This document shows, in pieces, positions 15,870 to 25,850 of a stretch of DNA of 28,206 nt. The stretch lies in assembly GCA_946887045.1 (NCBI GenBank), contig CAMPKC010000058.1, positions 1 through 28,206 of the forward strand, written 5' to 3'. A program made the translations under genes and the position numbers. The first letter of the stretch is position 1. Each line of letters begins with the position of its first letter. The notes beneath the pieces were generated by a model. The model made no database searches. It had not been told where the DNA came from and saw only the letters and a program-made list of their open reading frames with translations. Source of the stretch: an uncultured Sphingobacteriaceae bacterium (GTDB lineage: Bacteria > Bacteroidota > Bacteroidia > Sphingobacteriales > Sphingobacteriaceae).

Positions 15870-18800
15870 TTACCCTCTATTAAACATCTCTACCCATTGC
15901 CGCAATCTTCTGGCATATTTTCGTTTTAACTGTTTAGATTGTAAACGCCAGCCCCAATTTTTTTCTGTAGACGCCGGAGTATTCATCCTCCCTTCCTCAT
16001 TCAGGCCGATAATATCCTGCATAGGCAGAATCACCAATTTTCCAACCGATGAATAAGCAAGTCTCGCTAAAATAAGGTGGACATTATTTTCATCAGCAGC
16101 AATTCCGGTATACTTTTCAATATTTTCCTTAACCTGCTCATCCACATCTTGCCTGAACCAGCCCCGGGTGGTATTATTATCATGCGTACCGGTATAAATA
16201 ACAGAGTTAGCGATAAAGTTATGCGGACTGTGTACCGATTTTGGAAGATCGTCGCCGAAAGAGAACTGCAATACCGACATTCCGGGTAAACCAAACTGAT
16301 CTCTTAAATCGTAAACTGCCTGGTTAACCTCGCCGAGATCTTCAGCAACAAAAGGCAGTTCTCCGAATTCTTTTTTCAATACTTTAAAAAAATCCGCCCC
16401 CGGACCAAATTTCCATTCTCCGTTAATAGCGGATATTTCGCCCGCAGGAACTTCCCAATAAGTTGAAAATGCCCTGAAATGATCAAGCCGAAGCAAACCA
16501 TAGAGCTGCAAATTTTTCGTCAGACGTTTTAACCACCATGCATAATCCTGCGCTTTAAGTACATCCCATTTGAAAACCGGCATTCCCCAAAGCTGACCAT
16601 TATCGTTAAAATAATCCGGAGGTACGCCGGCTATTCCTTTCATTTTACCTTCCTCATCAATGCAAAATATTTCCTTATTTGCCCAAACATCAGCAGAATC
16701 ATTGCTTACATAAAAAGGCAAATCGCCCAACAGATTAATATCAAGTTTCCTGCAATATTCCTGTAAGTCCTTCCACTGTCTTAAAAAAATAAACTGCAGC
16801 CATTTAATCTTACCTAAATCGTCTGCGTTATTATTGGAAAACTCTAACAAAGCTTCCGGATTTCTGAGCTTAAATTCTTCAGGCCACTCATACCAGGGAT
16901 TCCCATCGTGTTGATGTTTTAAGAGCAGATATATCGCGAAATCATCTAACCACTCTTCTTCTGATTTACAAAATTGTTCAAACTCCGAATTCAATTTCAA
17001 GAAGCCATTATTACAGAAAGCATGATAAGCCTCATTAAAAAGCTTCTCTTTAATTTGCTTTGCAGTTTCATAGTCAACCTGGCTTTTTTCTTTTTGATAG
17101 TACTGTTTTAGGGACGACCGTTCTAAAAGACCTTCCTCGGCTAATAGTTCCGGACTGATCAGTAAAGTATTTCCAGCCATGGTGGAGAGGGCACTATAGG
17201 GGGAATAACCCTGACCAGCTTCTGTTGGACTGAGAGGCAATAACTGCCAGTACTTTTGGCGACTATTGCTTAAATAATCGGCAAAGCGCCGTGCTCCGGG
17301 ACCGAGATCGCCCACCCCGAAGGGAGAGGGTAGCGATGTGATATGCAATAAAATCCCCGCAGATCTATCGCTTACAAGATGCTGCATGGTAAGAATAGCA
17401 ATCGGAAATTCAGTAAAAATGGCACTGATCAAAATCTCATCATCCGCTTTCTGTGTATCGTTAGAAATTAAATGCTTAAACTCCGATGGAGCGTTTGGCG
17501 GTAATAAAACCCGTGTATTTTTCCACTTTAAATCTTCCAAGTTACTCTTTTGCCTTTTACATAACTTAGCCACGTGTAAAGGCACAACGACCACTATCCA
17601 TTGGTGTTTGTATCTTCGGGCAAAAGCCATTATATGCTCTTTATATCGGCCCTTAACTTTTAGCGGAACGTAATCCGCTTTAGCGAAAAAGTCCGGGTTA
17701 TCACCGCGAAGCTTCAATAAAAGATGGGTCAGCCATAACTTAATCTGGCCATCATACCTGCTCTCCCACAACTTTTTAACTACTACCTCATCAGATTCAT
17801 TTTGATCAAGCCCATCAAGAAAAACAGACCGTTTTTGATAATCAACAGAACGGCGATTATCAGGGTCTACAAGATTAAGATCCCATAATTCGCAACCCTG
17901 ATAAATATCGGGTACACCCGGACAGGCAAACTTAAGCAGCACTTGCGACAGAGAATTGATGATACCGAAATCAACAATTTTATTGGTAAATCTTCTTAAA
18001 ATACGATAAAACGGTTTTTCACGATCCAGCAGGGCTGAAGCAAATTCCTGAACGAATCCTTCGCTTTCTTCATCCGGAGTCGACCAGTCAGAGTGTTGTT
18101 TTCCCTCCCTTAATGCTTTTACCAGGTATTCATGTATACGGTTTTTAAAGTCAGAATCATCCTGATCGGGCATAGGCAAGGCGCCAATCAAAGTTTGATA
18201 TATGAAATACTCAGTATTAGCATCTAAATTATGTTTCTTAGCCAGGTTTTCATTCAGGAATCGCCATTGGCTGATTGTTTCCATCCAATTTTCAGGAATC
18301 TCTGTAAGTACATTCAGTCGTGCCCGAACATCCTCGCCCCTCTTAGTGTCGTGTGTTGAAGTACCATTCATCGACAGCGGCCAATTTCTTTGACGTTCCA
18401 ACATTAACTGATGAAACTGGTCTGGCGTATAACCAAATACCAGGGGCGAATCACCAACCTCATTATGAGAAACAAAGCGGTTATAGGTATACATCAGCGT
18501 ATCTTCCACACCTTTAGCCATCAAAGGTCCGGTAAATTGCATGCAACGCTGATAGAACTTCAACACCCGGGAATTATAATCTTCATCGCCTTTAAGAGGC
18601 TTAATTAAAAACACCTGTTCCAAGAGACTAACAGAGGTATGCAATTCTACCTTGCTGTTTCTAATCTGGTTGAGAATACTTTGAATTGCATTTGATTCCT
18701 CATCGCACAACGGAAGCTGGTTCCCGTAATAGCGATAAACAGGACATTGAATCAAAAATTCGGCAATTGCACTCTTTAAACTGCCATCGTTTTCAATATC

Positions 18801-20078
18801 CGCGCGATCGATCAAATCCAAATCCAGCAGAAGCTGATAAAGATTATCAAGCTCGCCGCCCATGTGCTGATAAAGAATATATGCCTTTTTATCGTGAATT
18901 TGCTGCTGAATGGAACCTTTATCCCAGCTAAGTTTTTTATAAAATCTGGTAAAATCCTTCTCAGCCTCTTTATCGGTAAAAAGATTATTCACCATGGCCA
19001 GAAAATCGTAACCAGTACTGCCTTCTACCGGCCACTCTTTGGGTAAGCTTTCTCCGGGCTCGAGAATTTTTTCGACTACTATATAAGGCTGTTCTCCAAC
19101 CAGTTTTCGCAATCTTGCCAAATAACCTTCCGGGTTATACAGACCATCGACATGATCGACTCGCAAACCGCTAAATACCTGCTGATCAACAAGGGATTTT
19201 ATGTAAGTGTGAAAATGATCGAAAACCTTATCATCCTGCATATTCAGGCAAATAAGTCCGCTTACGGTAAAAAACCTTCTGAAATTTATCTGCCGGTCTG
19301 TTTCTTCCCAATATTCAAGATGGTAATGCTGCTCATCAACAATTTGCTTAAGCTTATCTTTATCAGAATTAATAATCCTTAAACTCGTATCGACATAATC
19401 CCTTACATCAGGATTTCTCATCAATGAAAAAAGCTGTAAAAGAAATTCGTCCCATTGCCGGGATAAAATCTCTGGTTCTGTCACCCGGTGAACCATTTCC
19501 AATTGCTGACTTAGCAGCTTGATATCTAGCAGCTCTGTTTTCTGAGAATTTAAAATTATTGCATAAGATCTCGGACTTAAAGGATATAGGGTATCATAAT
19601 AATTAAAAACGAAACGGTTCCCGCTGTATTCTATCTTGAGTTCGTGCGTTAACACCGTTTCAATGTGGGCGCCCAAAAAAGGAACCATTAGCTTTCCGTG
19701 ATCTGCCGGACTGTTCCAGTCGATATCAAAATGCGAAGCAAAAACAGATTGCTGACCCTTTTCCAATACATCCTTAACCCAGGGGTTGCCAGGATCAAAA
19801 GCCATGTGGTTCGGAACTATGTCCTGCAACCAGTTCATCCCCATTCCCTGAAGTTTGTTACTTAACGCCTTAAGTTGAGATTCTGTTCCGAGCTCCGGAT
19901 TTATTTTATGTGGATTCATTCCATCATAACCATGCGTGCTTCCAGGGGCAGACTCAAAAACCGGGGACGCATAAATTGTCTTTATTCCAAGCTTTTGAAG
20001 ATAAGGAACGACTTTTTCGAGATCATCAAAAGTGAACTCTTTATGAAACTGTAAGCGATAGGTAGATATAGGATTCAT
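15870..20078 (-). CDS. Malto-oligosyltrehalose synthase fused to 4-alpha-glucanotransferase
   Basis: A 1402-aa two-enzyme protein. Residues 1-897 are a GH13_26 TreY, which converts the reducing end of maltooligosaccharides to a trehalose linkage; its catalytic residues are D308 (LRVDHVDG) and E336 (VVEKILE), with STHDTKRGED further on. Residues 898-1402 are a GH77 MalQ amylomaltase that transfers alpha-1,4-glucan chains; its catalytic residues are D1199 (LRLDHF) and E1246 (VAEDLGE), with GTHDNNT later. Both parts are full length with intact catalytic centres. The joint is abrupt: the TreY-like end FPIAILT runs directly into a MalQ-like start at M898. The gene is last in the treX-treZ-treYmalQ unit. 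MalQ could lengthen the short glucans left by TreY/TreZ. The first catalytic domain is TreY with high confidence, and the fusion is seen directly in the open frame. Confidence 0.95.
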   Translation of the reverse strand: MNPISTYRLQFHKEFTFDDLEKVVPYLQKLGIKTIYASPVFESAPGSTHGYDGMNPHKINPELGTESQLKALSNKLQGMGMNWLQDIVPNHMAFDPGNPWVKDVLEKGQQSVFASHFDIDWNSPADHGKLMVPFLGAHIETVLTHELKIEYSGNRFVFNYYDTLYPLSPRSYAIILNSQKTELLDIKLLSQQLEMVHRVTEPEILSRQWDEFLLQLFSLMRNPDVRDYVDTSLRIINSDKDKLKQIVDEQHYHLEYWEETDRQINFRRFFTVSGLICLNMQDDKVFDHFHTYIKSLVDQQVFSGLRVDHVDGLYNPEGYLARLRKLVGEQPYIVVEKILEPGESLPKEWPVEGSTGYDFLAMVNNLFTDKEAEKDFTRFYKKLSWDKGSIQQQIHDKKAYILYQHMGGELDNLYQLLLDLDLIDRADIENDGSLKSAIAEFLIQCPVYRYYGNQLPLCDEESNAIQSILNQIRNSKVELHTSVSLLEQVFLIKPLKGDEDYNSRVLKFYQRCMQFTGPLMAKGVEDTLMYTYNRFVSHNEVGDSPLVFGYTPDQFHQLMLERQRNWPLSMNGTSTHDTKRGEDVRARLNVLTEIPENWMETISQWRFLNENLAKKHNLDANTEYFIYQTLIGALPMPDQDDSDFKNRIHEYLVKALREGKQHSDWSTPDEESEGFVQEFASALLDREKPFYRILRRFTNKIVDFGIINSLSQVLLKFACPGVPDIYQGCELWDLNLVDPDNRRSVDYQKRSVFLDGLDQNESDEVVVKKLWESRYDGQIKLWLTHLLLKLRGDNPDFFAKADYVPLKVKGRYKEHIMAFARRYKHQWIVVVVPLHVAKLCKRQKSNLEDLKWKNTRVLLPPNAPSEFKHLISNDTQKADDEILISAIFTEFPIAILTMQHLVSDRSAGILLHITSLPSPFGVGDLGPGARRFADYLSNSRQKYWQLLPLSPTEAGQGYSPYSALSTMAGNTLLISPELLAEEGLLERSSLKQYYQKEKSQVDYETAKQIKEKLFNEAYHAFCNNGFLKLNSEFEQFCKSEEEWLDDFAIYLLLKHQHDGNPWYEWPEEFKLRNPEALLEFSNNNADDLGKIKWLQFIFLRQWKDLQEYCRKLDINLLGDLPFYVSNDSADVWANKEIFCIDEEGKMKGIAGVPPDYFNDNGQLWGMPVFKWDVLKAQDYAWWLKRLTKNLQLYGLLRLDHFRAFSTYWEVPAGEISAINGEWKFGPGADFFKVLKKEFGELPFVAEDLGEVNQAVYDLRDQFGLPGMSVLQFSFGDDLPKSVHSPHNFIANSVIYTGTHDNNTTRGWFRQDVDEQVKENIEKYTGIAADENNVHLILARLAYSSVGKLVILPMQDIIGLNEEGRMNTPASTEKNWGWRLQSKQLKRKYARRLRQWVEMFNRG

Positions 20079-20130
20079 AGGAGAAAGTAAAACAACCAGT
20101 TATCAGATAATTTCATGTATCCGTGTCACA

Positions 20131-20148
20131 TCCAAATACGTGTTTGGA
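20131..20148. repeat. 18-base near-perfect palindrome between treZ and treY-malQ
   Basis: TCCAAATACGTGTTTGGA is symmetric except for one central pair. It sits 8 bases after the treZ stop and 52 bases before the treY-malQ start, inside the 78-base spacer. No T-tract follows on the minus strand, so it is not a standard terminator. An operator or a small RNA hairpin is possible. Confidence 0.4.
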
Positions 20149-20156
20149 ATCAGCTA

Positions 20157-22037
20157 TTATGAATGACCCAGCATTTGCCATACTTCATCATTCTGCTCAT
20201 TTCTAAGCATGTAATAAACTACAAAAGATTCTGGCGGCAGATTTAGTTTTTGATTAGATGAGATTTCATCAGGACTTGCTTTCGGGCCTTTCCATTCAGG
20301 CGATGCAGAGTCTATCAGTTTATGCCAGGTTAAAAACTGAGCCTGAATTTCTACCGGTTGCTCTGACTGCGAAAAATTCATCAGGCACATTATCTTCTCT
20401 TCGTCATGCCAGCGATAAACAGTTAAAGTTTTATTTTGCTCATCCACCTTAACGCTGATTTCTTTTCGGTTTAACTCTTTTAAAGCAAGTCGCTGTTTAC
20501 GTAAGGCGATAAGCTGCCTGTAATATTTAAACATTGTTTTATGCGGCTCTGAATTCAATATCTCCCATTCGGGCATCGATTTTTCAAACGTTGCTTCCGC
20601 CATAGGATCAGGCGCTTCCCCTTTAAAATGGAAAGCAGCAAACTCTTTTTTCCGACCATTACGCACGGCTTCTGCTAATTCCGGATCAGTGTGACTGACG
20701 AAATATTGAAAGGGATTTGGTTCGCTCCATTCTTCGGCCATAAAAATCAATGGTAAATAGGGACTAAAAATCACTGCTCCCGCCATTAGCTTTTGCATCT
20801 CAAAGCTCACTAACCGGCTTGTTCGTTCGCCAAGCATGCGGTTGCCAACCTGATCATGATTTTGTGAGAAAACAATAAACTGCTTGCCGGGATTATTTTC
20901 TGCCTTCACACCAAACTTCCTGTATCGATGAGGCGAAAATTGTCCGTCGTAAACATATGCATCGCGGTAGGCTTTCGCCAGATGATTGATACCGTCGAAA
21001 TCGGCGTAATAGCCGCTTGTATCGCCGCCTGCAGTAACGCGCAAGGCATGATGAAATTCATCAATCCACTGAGCATCGATACCATAACCCTGTTCCTCAA
21101 GTGGATTGATAAAGCGGGTATCGTTCAGATCACTCTCAATTATCAGATAATGCCGGCGTCCGCTTGCCTCCATCAGTTCATTTACCCTGAGCTTAATTTC
21201 TCGCAAAATATGCACAGGACTAAAATCTTTTATGGCATGAACGGCATCAAGACGCAGGGCATCGATATGAAAATCACGAAACCACATCAGTACATTTTCG
21301 ATAAAGTAGTCGCGTACCCCATCGCATCCTGAATCATCAAAGTTGACGGCGTTTCCCCAGGGAGTATGATATTTTTCGGTAAAGTAAGGTCCGAAGCTGC
21401 TTAAATAATTACCCTCTGGCCCAAGGTGATTATACACCACATCAAGGATGACGGCCAGTCCCTTTGCATGACAGGCTGCTACTAGCTTTTGAAGTTCTGC
21501 CGGCCCGCCGTAAGAATTCTGCACGGCAAACGGATACACTCCGTCATATCCCCAATTCCTTTTTCCGGGAAACTGAGCCACAGGCATAAGTTCGATCGCT
21601 GTTACACCCAGGTCCTTCAAATAATCAAGTTTACCGGCTATTGCATCGAAAGTACCTTCTGGCGTAAATGTACCAGTGTGAAGCTCATAAATAATATATT
21701 CTTCGAGAGAAATATTTTTCCAGTCGGCATCCTGCCATTTGAATGCATTTAAATCAAATGCCTGAGATGCTTTGTGAACTCCTTCAGGCTGAGATAGTGA
21801 AGCAGGATCGGGTAATTCCTTTTCATTATCTAACCTGATTTTGTATAAATCGCCGGGCTTAATTGCATTGCTGTTTCCTGACCAATATCCAAATCCGGCC
21901 ATTTTTAGTGAGATCAAAGGCTTGTTGGGAAGGGAAACCTCTACGTTTTCGGCATAAGGGGCCCATACCCGAATAGACGCATTTGCATGCTCATCGAAAT
22001 TAATTCCTATAAAGCGTTCAGAGCGTTCTGCTTCCAT
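20157..22037 (-). CDS. treZ: Malto-oligosyltrehalose trehalohydrolase
   Basis: A 626-aa GH13_10 enzyme that hydrolyses the alpha-1,4 bond next to the trehalosyl end made by TreY, releasing trehalose in the cytoplasm. An N-terminal carbohydrate-binding module (E-set, residues 10-95: [15 protein letters not shown]) precedes the barrel. The catalytic nucleophile is D264 (LRLDAVHA), the acid/base is E301 (IIESD), and the transition-state region is [10 protein letters not shown]. The C-terminal beta domain is complete. The ATG at 22035-22037 gives a 20-base overlap with the end of treX, suggesting coupled translation. The TreZ call rests on the N-terminal module, the length and the TreY neighbour; a branching enzyme is less likely. 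Confidence 0.95.
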   Translation of the reverse strand: MEAERSERFIGINFDEHANASIRVWAPYAENVEVSLPNKPLISLKMAGFGYWSGNSNAIKPGDLYKIRLDNEKELPDPASLSQPEGVHKASQAFDLNAFKWQDADWKNISLEEYIIYELHTGTFTPEGTFDAIAGKLDYLKDLGVTAIELMPVAQFPGKRNWGYDGVYPFAVQNSYGGPAELQKLVAACHAKGLAVILDVVYNHLGPEGNYLSSFGPYFTEKYHTPWGNAVNFDDSGCDGVRDYFIENVLMWFRDFHIDALRLDAVHAIKDFSPVHILREIKLRVNELMEASGRRHYLIIESDLNDTRFINPLEEQGYGIDAQWIDEFHHALRVTAGGDTSGYYADFDGINHLAKAYRDAYVYDGQFSPHRYRKFGVKAENNPGKQFIVFSQNHDQVGNRMLGERTSRLVSFEMQKLMAGAVIFSPYLPLIFMAEEWSEPNPFQYFVSHTDPELAEAVRNGRKKEFAAFHFKGEAPDPMAEATFEKSMPEWEILNSEPHKTMFKYYRQLIALRKQRLALKELNRKEISVKVDEQNKTLTVYRWHDEEKIMCLMNFSQSEQPVEIQAQFLTWHKLIDSASPEWKGPKASPDEISSNQKLNLPPESFVVYYMLRNEQNDEVWQMLGHS

Positions 22038-24174
22038 CGTCTTTGAGTATTTTATGTTGTAAAAGAACTACTGAACGACCATCAACTCTCACTGTATCTT
22101 CGGCCTGATATGTTGCCTCTTCGCAGAAATAGCTTTGGGTATCTATTAACGTCGTCCAGTCTTTTGCATAAAGATTTGAAGGAAGTTTGAAGTCTAAAGG
22201 CTCATGGTGGGCATTAAAAATCACATAAAAACTATCGTCGATAATAGTTTCCCCTTTTGAGCCAACGGCTAAAAGTCCGCGGCCATTTAGATAGATACCA
22301 AGGGATTTCGCAAAGTCATGGCTCCAGTTTTCTTCCGACATCTCTTCGCCTTGCGGCTGAAACCAAACAATATCCTCTACGCCTACACCCTTTATAGGAC
22401 GTCCTTTAAACCATCGTCGTCTGCAAAAAGACGGATGTTCCTTACTTATTTTAATCAGCTTTTTTGTAAACTTCAGAAGCTCGGTATCTGCTTTCGCCCA
22501 ATCTAGCCAGGAAACTTCGTTATCCTGACAGTACGCATTGTTATTCCCTTTCTGAGTTCGACCGATTTCATCACCCGAAACAAGCATTGGTACCCCCTGA
22601 GAAAGGAATAAGGTCGCCAAAAAATTTCTTTGTTGCTTTTTACGAAGAGCTAATATTTCCGGATTGTCGGTATCACCTTCCACTCCGCAGTTCCACGAGC
22701 GGTTGTGATTGTCACCATCCTGATTATCTTCTCCGTTCGCCTCATTATGCTTTTCATTATATGAAACCAAATCTCTTAAGGTAAACCCATCATGAGCCGT
22801 TACAAAGTTCACACTAGCTGTCGGCCGGCGATAATCATCCTGATAAAGATCGGGGCTCCCCGCAAAACGCAGGGCAAACTCTCCAAGCATACTGTCTGCT
22901 CCACGCCAATAATCGCGAATACAGTCCCGGTATTTTCCATTCCACTCCGCCCAGCCCTGCGGAAATTTGCCAACCTGGTAACCACCTTCTCCAACATCCC
23001 AGGGCTCGGCAATTAATTTCACCTGCGAAATTACCGGGTCTTGGTGGATGATATCGAAAAAAGCACTTAACCTGTCCACTTCATGCAGTTCGCGGGCCAG
23101 GGTTGCTGCCAGATCAAAACGAAATCCATCTACATGCATCTCCAGAATCCAGTAACGAAGGCTATCCATCATCAACCTCAGGACATTGGGCAAATTTGCG
23201 TTGAGTGTGTTTCCAGTGCCCGTATAATCCTTATAATAGCGCGGATTGTCCTCCATCAGACGATAATAAGAGCTGTTATCAACACCCTTAAAAGAGAGAG
23301 TCGGCCCCCTCTCATTCCCTTCGGCTGTATGATTGTATACCACATCGAGAATAACTTCAATTCCGGCCCGGTGAAATTCCTTGACCATGTTTTTAAACTC
23401 ATTTACCTGTTCGCCTGAAACACCTGCGGATGAATAACGGGCATCAGGCGCAAAAAAACCGATGGTATTGTAGCCCCAATAATTATGCAACCCTTTCTCT
23501 TCCAGAAACCTGTCACTTACAAACTGATGCACCGGCATAAGCTCAATGGCTGTAATTCCAAGTTCTTTTAAATAATTAATAGTCACCGGGTGTGCTAATC
23601 CAGCATAAGTGCCCCTTAAGTTCTCGGGTATATCGGGATGCAATTTCGTAAAACCCTTAACGTGGGCTTCATAAATAACAGATTTATGATAGGGGATTTC
23701 TGGAGCTTCCACACCCTGCCAGTCAAACTCGGGATTTATAACCACACACTTTGGAATAAATGGCGCACTATCCGTTTCGCTGAAACTTAAATCCTCGTCG
23801 GGATGGCCCATTTCGTATCCGAATAATGAATCGTGCCAGTTAATTATACCGGCTATCGCTTTCGCATACGGGTCTATCAGTAATTTATTGGGGTTAAATC
23901 GATGTCCGTTCGCTGGATCGTAAGGGCCGTGCACCCTGTATCCGTAAAAATCCCCGGGTTTAACTTCTGGCAGATAAGCATGCCACACATGATGTGAACG
24001 CTCGATTAATTTTATAGTAGCGTACTCTTTTTCATCTTCGGCCGTATAAAACAAACAAAGTTCTACCTTGGTTGCATTGTCGGCATATAGTGCAAAATTA
24101 ACTCCTTTTCCATCCCAGGTGGCGCCTAGAGGGAAAGGCTCGCCGGGATAAACAATTAAATTAGTTTTCTTCAT
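22018..24174 (-). CDS. treX: Glycogen debranching enzyme (TreX/GlgX type)
   Basis: A 718-aa GH13_11 isoamylase-type enzyme that cleaves alpha-1,6 branches of glycogen or limit dextrins, giving linear maltooligosaccharides for TreY. The N-terminal CBM48 module ([20 protein letters not shown]) is followed by the barrel, with nucleophile D354 (FRFDLAA), acid/base E390 (AEPWDVG) and the [12 protein letters not shown] region. The typical [18 protein letters not shown] loop is present. A TTG two codons upstream (24178-24180) could extend it, but the ATG at 24172-24174 opens naturally as [11 protein letters not shown]. It is the first gene of the trehalose unit. A weak -7-like TATAATTG lies three bases before the ATG. 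GlgX is the alternative name; TreX is chosen because of treZ and treY alongside. Confidence 0.93.
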   Translation of the reverse strand: MKKTNLIVYPGEPFPLGATWDGKGVNFALYADNATKVELCLFYTAEDEKEYATIKLIERSHHVWHAYLPEVKPGDFYGYRVHGPYDPANGHRFNPNKLLIDPYAKAIAGIINWHDSLFGYEMGHPDEDLSFSETDSAPFIPKCVVINPEFDWQGVEAPEIPYHKSVIYEAHVKGFTKLHPDIPENLRGTYAGLAHPVTINYLKELGITAIELMPVHQFVSDRFLEEKGLHNYWGYNTIGFFAPDARYSSAGVSGEQVNEFKNMVKEFHRAGIEVILDVVYNHTAEGNERGPTLSFKGVDNSSYYRLMEDNPRYYKDYTGTGNTLNANLPNVLRLMMDSLRYWILEMHVDGFRFDLAATLARELHEVDRLSAFFDIIHQDPVISQVKLIAEPWDVGEGGYQVGKFPQGWAEWNGKYRDCIRDYWRGADSMLGEFALRFAGSPDLYQDDYRRPTASVNFVTAHDGFTLRDLVSYNEKHNEANGEDNQDGDNHNRSWNCGVEGDTDNPEILALRKKQQRNFLATLFLSQGVPMLVSGDEIGRTQKGNNNAYCQDNEVSWLDWAKADTELLKFTKKLIKISKEHPSFCRRRWFKGRPIKGVGVEDIVWFQPQGEEMSEENWSHDFAKSLGIYLNGRGLLAVGSKGETIIDDSFYVIFNAHHEPLDFKLPSNLYAKDWTTLIDTQSYFCEEATYQAEDTVRVDGRSVVLLQHKILKDDGSRTL

Positions 24175-24226
24175 ATTCAATTATAAACTAGCGCTACGCG
24201 TCTTCTCGACGTACACACTAAAGGGA

Positions 24227-24412
24227 CTATTTTTTGGGAAAGGGAGGCAACTGCATCCAGTGAGAGAAATCATTTACTTCAACCTTATCGTTTCCAACTA
24301 TGAATTTTCCGGATATCTCGCTGTAATAGCCAAAGTAGATTTGGCCGCCATCGAAAAGAAGCACATCTTTTCCTTGCTCGGGCAGTTTGCTTATCATTGA
24401 AATCCATTCCAT
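24227..24412 (-). CDS. Small DUF551-like protein
   Basis: A 61-aa protein from ATG 24410-24412; a TTG seven codons upstream could also start it. It opens with MEWISMISKLPEQGKDVLLFDGG and ends with the FSHWMQLPPFP pattern. This matches the small DUF551 domain (W-I-S-x6-LP-x2-G ... HWxPLPxPP), best known from phages and prophages but also found in chromosomes. Its function is unknown. It lies 52 bases upstream of treX on the same strand and could be cotranscribed with it. No other phage gene is nearby. Confidence 0.65.
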   Translation of the reverse strand: MEWISMISKLPEQGKDVLLFDGGQIYFGYYSEISGKFIVGNDKVEVNDFSHWMQLPPFPKK

Positions 24413-24485
24413 GTCATGATAACTCCATTGCAAATAATATGTTTAATGATTTTAAAATTGAGCGCAATGAGTAGGGAAAACAAAA

Positions 24486-24518
24486 AAGTCCGGCAGAGCT
24501 AATGCTACCGCCGGACTT
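24486..24518 (-). terminator. Intrinsic terminator of the glycine-zipper stress gene
   Basis: A 9-bp perfect stem, AAGTCCGGC (24486-24494) with GCCGGACTT (24510-24518). An inner AGC/GCT helper pair closes a TAAT loop. On the minus strand the stem is followed by a T-run (complement of 24482-24487). It lies 21 bases after the stop of the gene at 24540-25073, as expected for a rho-independent terminator. Confidence 0.8.
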
Positions 24519-24539
24519 CTTAGGAAAAAGACTTTAGAT

Positions 24540-25073
24540 TTAACGATAGATGTATTCTCCTCTATTGCTTTTCCACTCATTTTCAAGATATTCAGCATCT
24601 TCATCAGAACGTGGTTTCACGCCCATCACAATGCCGCCTTCTTTAATACCCGATTCATAATGCTTCGCCCTGTCTTCGGGAATGCCCGAGCCGATTAAGG
24701 CACCAACAATACCGCCGGTTAATCCGCCAGCACCGGCACCCGCCAAACCCGCTGCGATAGGACCGGCAACAACCAAGCCTAGCCCTGGAATAGCCACTGC
24801 TGTACCAATTGCTGCTATAGCTCCGATAACTGCTCCTGCAGTACCGCCAATTGCAGAGCCTGCACCTGCACCTTCCATTGCTTTGTTGCCTAGTTCAGAG
24901 TCGTTATCAGTCTTTTCGAAATGTCTTTTCCGGGTTTCGTCTGACATCATTAAATTAACGTCATCCTGGGTATAACCCCTTGAATGTAATGAATTGTATG
25001 CCCGTTCGGCGCTTTCTCTGTCTCTGAACATTCCTGTCAGCATTCGCTGATCAGTGTTTGAAGTGTTTTCCAT
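24540..25073 (-). CDS. General stress protein 17M-like, glycine-zipper protein
   Basis: A 177-aa protein. Residues 10-45 (LTGMFRDRESAERAYNSLHSRGY) match the start of the 'general stress protein 17M' (YflT-like) domain, where a short alpha/beta unit precedes a hydrophobic stretch. Residues 66-130 are extremely rich in Gly and Ala with GxxxG spacing, a glycine zipper likely to insert in or pack against membranes. A charged tail follows. Relatives in Bacteroidota are often induced by stress, but their biochemical role is unknown. The ATG at 25073 is the clear start. It stands alone with its own terminator and is divergent from the thioesterase gene. Confidence 0.8.
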   Translation of the reverse strand: MENTSNTDQRMLTGMFRDRESAERAYNSLHSRGYTQDDVNLMMSDETRKRHFEKTDNDSELGNKAMEGAGAGSAIGGTAGAVIGAIAAIGTAVAIPGLGLVVAGPIAAGLAGAGAGGLTGGIVGALIGSGIPEDRAKHYESGIKEGGIVMGVKPRSDEDAEYLENEWKSNRGEYIYR

Positions 25074-25277
25074 AATTAGATTATTTGATAGATAATTGAT
25101 TCTTACAAGTACCTTTAACTTGTGCTTTTAACAACTCCTTTTTCCTATAGTAGTTTTTTCTTTTTTATTTTTTAGCATTTACCAGGAAGCAAATCCCGCT
25201 CAAACTGAATATTTACGGATAAATCTTTTGAGCATTAATGCTAATATTGCAAGGCGAAATATCAATCAAAAAACAAT

Positions 25278-25850
25278 ATGGACGGTTACAAAAAAGTTTC
25301 CTATTCTCAAACTACACTTACAGAATTAATGATTCCTTCGTATTCAAACTTCGGTGGAAAAATTCATGGTGGGGTGATTTTATCCTTGATGGACAAGATA
25401 GCTTATGTTTGCGCGGCTAAGCATGCCGATACTTATTGCGTAACCGCTTCGGTTGATACAGTCGACTTTCTCGCTCCGGTTGAAGTAGGCGAACTTGTGT
25501 CATTGCTCGCATCGGTAAATTATGTTGGAAACTCGTCTTTGGTTATTGGCATTAAAGTCATCTCCGAAAATGTTAGAAGCCACGCTGTTAAACACACAAA
25601 CACCAGCTACATTACCATGGTAGCGATAGGCGATGATAATAAGCCGGCCCTCGTGCCCGGACTTATTTTACAAAACGCAATTGAAACCCGCAGATTTTAT
25701 GAAGCCTTGCATCGCAAACAACTAAAAAAAGCTTTTAAAAAGGAGGAATTAAATTTCAAAAAAACCTTCGAGATACAGGAATATATAGAAATACTTAAAA
25801 ACGAACGATGCTTTATTGAAGGCTCTGCAAGTGATTCTTTTCCGGGATAA
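25278..25850 (+). CDS. Acyl-CoA thioesterase (hotdog fold, YciA/BACH type)
   Basis: A 190-aa hotdog-fold enzyme predicted to hydrolyse acyl-CoA to free acid and CoA. The signature GGKIHGGVILSLMDKIAY (26-43) contains the hotdog helix with catalytic D39. The SVDTVDFLAPVEVGE segment (59-73) forms the next strands typical of YciA/BACH. Residues 135-190 form a basic, helical C-terminal extension with clustered Arg/Lys, longer than in YciA (about 130 aa) but usual in Bacteroidota members. The chain length accepted cannot be predicted. A weak -7-like TAATATTG is at 25242-25249. The gene is followed by the structured element at 25863-25895. Confidence 0.93.
   Translation: MDGYKKVSYSQTTLTELMIPSYSNFGGKIHGGVILSLMDKIAYVCAAKHADTYCVTASVDTVDFLAPVEVGELVSLLASVNYVGNSSLVIGIKVISENVRSHAVKHTNTSYITMVAIGDDNKPALVPGLILQNAIETRRFYEALHRKQLKKAFKKEELNFKKTFEIQEYIEILKNERCFIEGSASDSFPG

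Noticed and set aside
20928..21332. A 134-codon plus-strand frame inside treZ
   Set aside because: It is fully inside a well-supported enzyme gene and shows no family pattern.
24227..24412. A prophage remnant suggested by the DUF551-like gene
   Set aside because: There are no other phage genes, integrase or att-like repeats around it.
24682..24975. A proline-rich plus-strand frame antisense to the stress protein
   Set aside because: It is the mirror of Gly/Ala codons in the glycine zipper; no start signal or family.
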